DNA of 64,000 nucleotides from Biscogniauxia marginata (lineage: Eukaryota > Ascomycota > Sordariomycetes > Xylariales > Xylariaceae), in NCBI GenBank assembly GCA_022695795.1, contig MU404061.1:248001-312000 (forward strand). Reading direction: 5' to 3'. Each line of letters starts with the position of its first letter. The first letter of the stretch is position 1. A program made the position numbers and the translations under genes. The notes under the pieces were generated by a model. The model searched no databases and was not told the DNA's origin. It saw nothing but the letters and a program-made list of their open reading frames with translations. Positions 60,559 through 64,000 of the stretch are shown piece by piece.

Positions 60559-60966
60559 TTAGGCCCAAATTGGCCACCAGTGTTGTGCTTCGATTTGTCC
60601 TGGCCTTGTGTTCATTGCCTCAAGCTTCGATAATGTTTTGGTCCCCCATTCGCTTTGATCAACCTTGGTGGACGGCTGTGAGATTATGCAACAATCGAGT
60701 TCAGCATGGAAGACTCCTCTATACACCACCATTTTCGACTCTCCGAACCTCCGGCTGCCTCGCACCGATGTTATTCTAGGTTGCTCTAGTGAAACCGGTT
60801 GAGCAAGTGAGCAACCACGGCGTCGTGTTGTATAGTTTCCCCCAATGATAGGAGCTTTGTGAAACTGGCCTATTGACACGGCCATGTCGTGTCTCTTATG
60901 ACCAGCAGCTAGCGCTGCAGTTATGATGAGTAGGAAGGTAGGTGCATGGCGACTGAAGGTCATCAT
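60559..60966 (-). CDS. Possible small secreted protein
   Basis: A single frame of 135 residues starting MMTFSRHAPTFLLIITAALA, a convincing signal peptide with likely cleavage near AAG-HK. The rest has four cysteines and no repeats or recognised domain, ending in a Trp-rich HWWPIWA. Codon use is not clearly coding and the neighbourhood is decayed, so this may be a chance frame or a relic. If expressed it would be a secreted protein of effector-like size. Confidence 0.3.
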   Translation of the reverse strand: MMTFSRHAPTFLLIITAALAAGHKRHDMAVSIGQFHKAPIIGGNYTTRRRGCSLAQPVSLEQPRITSVRGSRRFGESKMVVYRGVFHAELDCCIISQPSTKVDQSEWGTKTLSKLEAMNTRPGQIEAQHWWPIWA

Positions 60967-61021
60967 GAGGTCAATCGCCTACAATTGGCATCTTATCTTC
61001 TACACCGGGCTTTATTTCCCC

Positions 61022-61879
61022 TTTCCATTCTTTTTGACCTGGCCCGTCGTTAGTTATCTACGATGACTACTAAAAGATTTTCTGGGATAACTCACACAGG
61101 CAATCTCATCTTAGAAACGAGGTCTACGATATGCAATTACGGGTCCTTCGCTCTTAAGCTTCCGTCGTTTGGGCCCGATTGTGTGGCTATAGACCGGGGG
61201 TCTACTGCCCGGATGCACCTCGCCCTGCACGGAAGCCTGCATTCAACTGAACGGTCGACTTTTCTCCTATCTATGATTGGACCCAATGCCCCGCAAATGC
61301 TGATGGCAACGCAACATGTTGGTACGGCCTGGATGTCTCTAGATCTGTGATGGTACCTCCAGTCCGAGCTATAGATGCGAAACATGGTCTCCATCCTACT
61401 AGCATATTGGTTCTGGTTGGCGGAAGCGAGCACGGCGTCCGGATGCCTCCTTCTCATGGGTACATTGCTTTTCTATATCGTTGCCATCTATCAAACGCTG
61501 CAGGCCAGTTTATCAATACGATGTTACGCAGCAGTACTAACAGTGAAGGCTGATTGGACTGTTCTCCACACATGTCCGGGTCACTCGCATACTGATAGGC
61601 ATCAAAGGACAAACGACTACTTCCTGGGGGGCTTTGACTCTAGTTTGTGTGCGCAAGAGTATCAACTCTATCTATAATGCTGGGTAGTCTTGCCCCAAAG
61701 TCCTAGTTACGAATTTAATATTTATTCATCTAAATGCCTACGCTTCTTAGTACCAAAACCTAGATAGTTTAAATCTACTTTCTGTACAGCTTTTCACAGA
61801 TATCCTGAGTAGGGTTCTGGACTTTCTGGGACAGTTTCGTGTTTCTGTTATCCTTATACTATAACCTTCCGCGGCAATT
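61022..61879. other. Intergenic region, no gene supported
   Basis: Open frames on both strands overlap and none shows a domain. One plus-strand frame at about 61375-61480 contains a hydrophobic stretch (VSILLAYWFWLAEA) but has no continuation. Confidence 0.4.
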
Positions 61880-62215
61880 ATGGCGGGCAGTTCGAACCGA
61901 GCAGCCAACAACGGGTAGGTCGGCTTTCTTGCGTGTTGTTTCACTGACGATCCCGACGCCAGAATCATCTTGCTAATTAGAGAACGCCATGATAGCGAAA
62001 CGCCGGCAAAATCAAGGCAGGAAATTTCTGGCCACAGCTCCTCCACAAACTCTGCCGTCGACGACCAGAGGCTTCGAAGCTACCGCCTGGCGGCGTTTGT
62101 TAACGGCCCTGACTCCGCACCGCGGGCCTCGACGGCTTCGGCGCGCCAAATACAGTCCGCGCACGAGACGAGGATTGCCGCTGAACTCGACGCTATAGCG
62201 AGACGACTTCGTTAG
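61880..62215 (+). CDS. Small two-exon hypothetical protein with C-terminal helix
   Basis: Exons 61880-61914 and 61981-62215 are joined across a 66-nt intron (GTAGGT, branch CACTGAC, acceptor TTAG, phase 2), giving 89 residues. It starts MAGSSNRAANNGERHDSETP, continues through a Ser/Arg-rich segment, then RSYRLAAFVNGPDSAPRAST and a likely amphipathic helix RQIQSAHETRIAAELDAIAR. Codon use is GC3-rich unlike the surrounding AT-rich DNA, and the intron has all consensus parts, which together argue for a real gene. No family recognised. The C-terminal helix could mediate self-association. Confidence 0.5.
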
Positions 62216-63324
62216 TGGGCCACGGCTGTTGAAAGTCTCTGGGCTGGCTGTCGGGTTATGTTCAACATCGGGGGAGGGAGGTTGAACATGGCATGGCCTA
62301 ACTTGATGGGGCTTGTGTGGCCCTGCCGTTCTTGTAGGACCCGGGAGGTTGGGACTACTGGGCAGTTTATTGTGATCTTGCTATATGCTCGATGGGGTGG
62401 AGTTGTGGCACGCACGCTTTTACTCTACTCGGCGGGCGGGGACGAAGGACTAGAGAGTAAATCAATAACTCTTGGTTGTCTATTGTCGTCTAAGAGGTTG
62501 TCTTTGGGTTCCTCCAAGGCAACCCTTGGTCCCTAACCCCCGGGAGAGAAAAAGGAGAGGAAGGGAAATACATAGCTCATGGGAATGGCGTTTTCAGTCG
62601 CGGTTGTTTTTTCTATCGGAGTTTCGCATCACGGGGGTTATATCATCCTGGGACTGGGATATCTATCGCTCATATACTAAAACAAAAGCATGGGAGTCGT
62701 TGGTTCTGGGAAGGGTTGGCGCGCGTATATGGATATGCATCGTGCGGGTGATGGTTAAAGGCGGCGATGGTGGTTAATGTTACGGTCGCATGGGAGCTAA
62801 GATCGCAAACGCTGCTGTGTCTGCAGAATACGACTTGCTCGAATTCTACTTTCTGTTCTTGTTTTTTCCTTCTGCTCTCATGATACACCTCTATATATGC
62901 AAGTTGCAATGAGACGTCACATTTTCAAACCATCATCGTTGCGGTTGATTATTCTCAACCCGGCAAGAAACAAGCAGGACCGTAGTAGTCCTTATCACTA
63001 CCTACAATCAAATGACCGACCATTTTGGTCCTTAATGTGGTTTGGGACTCCTAAACGGCGGATATCACCTGACGGCAGCTGACTTTGATGTTTTGGTCGG
63101 CCAGTCCCCTTTCTGTTACCGGTACGGCGGGTTCGGTATTCGCAGCGGACCTGATCACAACCTTACCGGGATGCCGAAGTCATCCTGAACTTCTCGCAGA
63201 GATATCGATGTATGTATGGCACGGTAGCGTGAGGAAACACTGGCCGCTATACCTATCATCAAAACTGGTTGATTTGGCAAGGTCGTATGGAAAGGCAGGG
63301 GTACAATCTGGCTATTTCACCCAT
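62216..63324. other. Intergenic region, no gene seen
   Basis: 3' flanks of the 89-aa gene (plus) and of the HET-domain gene (minus), which converge here. The open frames lack motifs. Confidence 0.5.
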
Positions 63325-64000
63325 TCAGCGTAGTTTTATATAGTCCCATCTCGGATTTGCTACCTTAGCTTTGAGCACCGCGACAAAATCCCTATCGTTG
63401 AGCTTGGCTATGCCGACTCTCTCATAGTACCCTTCCACTTGGCGCAACAATAGAGCATAATGTGTCGTATAGCTCTCCTCACGCGTTACCGATACAACGG
63501 CAAAAAAAACAGGGCTCTTCGGCTTCAAAATGCCACATCGATCTTCATCTACCTCGAAATTAATACCAACTAACTCAGACCCATAATGCCGTAGGTCGCG
63601 GTATGAACCCTTTTGCGCTAAATATGCGTAGAAGACGATAGTTACAAGGTGGATGACCGGCAGTTTCTCGTCTACGATATCAGCCAATCGCACCATTGAG
63701 TTAATAGTATCTTTGTCCGTTTTCAGGTAGCTTTTGCTTATTAGGTATCTGTCATGAGGTCTGCCAACGATGTTGTTCCGGATTTTAGACATTTCGTAAG
63801 CGATACCGTTAACATCCCTTGAGGAATTGAAATGTGGATACCAGACAGGCTGTCCGACAGATGCCCAACTACAAGAAGGCGCAATGTCTTCTGCTCTGCT
63901 TTTAGTTTCAGCGGTGGATTTATAGAGGAACCAGGTCAACGCGTCAGCGAAGTGACGCATCGGCAAACCAGTAGACAGTGCTATTTCATCTTGGTCATCG
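63325..64000 (-). CDS. HET-domain (heterokaryon incompatibility) protein, C-terminal part, cut by window end
   Basis: The frame is open from the window edge to the stop at 63325, giving about 224 residues. It begins DQDEIALSTGLPMRHFADAL, then TWFLYKS, and CSWASVGQPVWYPHF. These match the region after the HET domain in fungal incompatibility-type proteins (the usual APSWSWAS segment). The C-terminal part ends with LLLRQVEGYYERVGIAKL, also typical (a closing strand ...G.YERIGI). The HET domain itself would lie beyond 64000. Such proteins act in non-self recognition and programmed cell death after hyphal fusion, and large diverse families are common near subtelomeric or repeat-rich DNA. No frameshift is seen in the part present. 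One C in SCSWASV replaces the more common S or T. Confidence 0.75.
   Translation of the reverse strand, partial: DDQDEIALSTGLPMRHFADALTWFLYKSTAETKSRAEDIAPSCSWASVGQPVWYPHFNSSRDVNGIAYEMSKIRNNIVGRPHDRYLISKSYLKTDKDTINSMVRLADIVDEKLPVIHLVTIVFYAYLAQKGSYRDLRHYGSELVGINFEVDEDRCGILKPKSPVFFAVVSVTREESYTTHYALLLRQVEGYYERVGIAKLNDRDFVAVLKAKVANPRWDYIKLR

Overview
The window is nuclear DNA of a filamentous ascomycete, most likely a Sordariomycete. Short GT-AG introns (about 50-180 nt) interrupt the genes, branch-point motifs of the CTGAC type sit before acceptors, and the genes recognised (vacuolar aspartic protease PEP4, DNA methyltransferase DIM-2, GH67 alpha-glucuronidase, a HET-domain protein) are typical of Pezizomycotina. 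Intergenic DNA is rich in TACCTAGGTA palindromes and TAGG/ACCT strings. I cannot fix the genus; all names are from reading the protein, not from searches.

Layout. 0-5 kb: a small secreted Hce2/Ecp2-like protein (minus) and PEP4 (plus). 6.8-10 kb: a large nuclear-looking protein with a Pro/Gln-rich tail. About 11 kb: an intron-containing tRNA-Leu(CAG). 12-14.8 kb: a very GC-rich Asp-box (sialidase-fold) protein convergent with a BTB protein. 15.5-20 kb: a mitochondrial RMND1/DUF155 protein and a PPR-like protein, divergent across a promoter with clustered inverted GATA motifs. 20.9-24.9 kb: dim-2. 25.9-28.5 kb: aguA-type alpha-glucuronidase. 28.5-43.4 kb: a gene-poor stretch with one doubtful small gene. 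43.4-45.1 kb: a MOSC/flavin reductase/[2Fe-2S] fusion. 46.5-49.4 kb: GPI1 (four exons) and a tiny two-exon membrane protein. 50.8-54.5 kb: MDM35 (four exons) divergent from RRP6. 54.5-64 kb: a decayed zone with a broken membrane-protein pseudogene, a 604-bp TRIM-like LTR element primed by a half initiator tRNA, a possible secreted protein, a small two-exon gene and the C-terminal part of a HET-domain protein cut off by the window end.

Functionally the genes are mostly independent: housekeeping (vacuolar proteolysis, mitochondrial factors, GPI-anchor synthesis, exosome RNA decay, intermembrane-space lipid transfer), plant-biomass use (GH67, possibly GH93-like) and genome defence (DIM-2). The last two contrast with the decayed right flank, which carries the kind of repeat that DIM-2 normally methylates. 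Several real genes (MDM35, the 77-aa and 89-aa proteins, the GPI1 ends) appear only after splicing by eye; their exon coordinates are given below.
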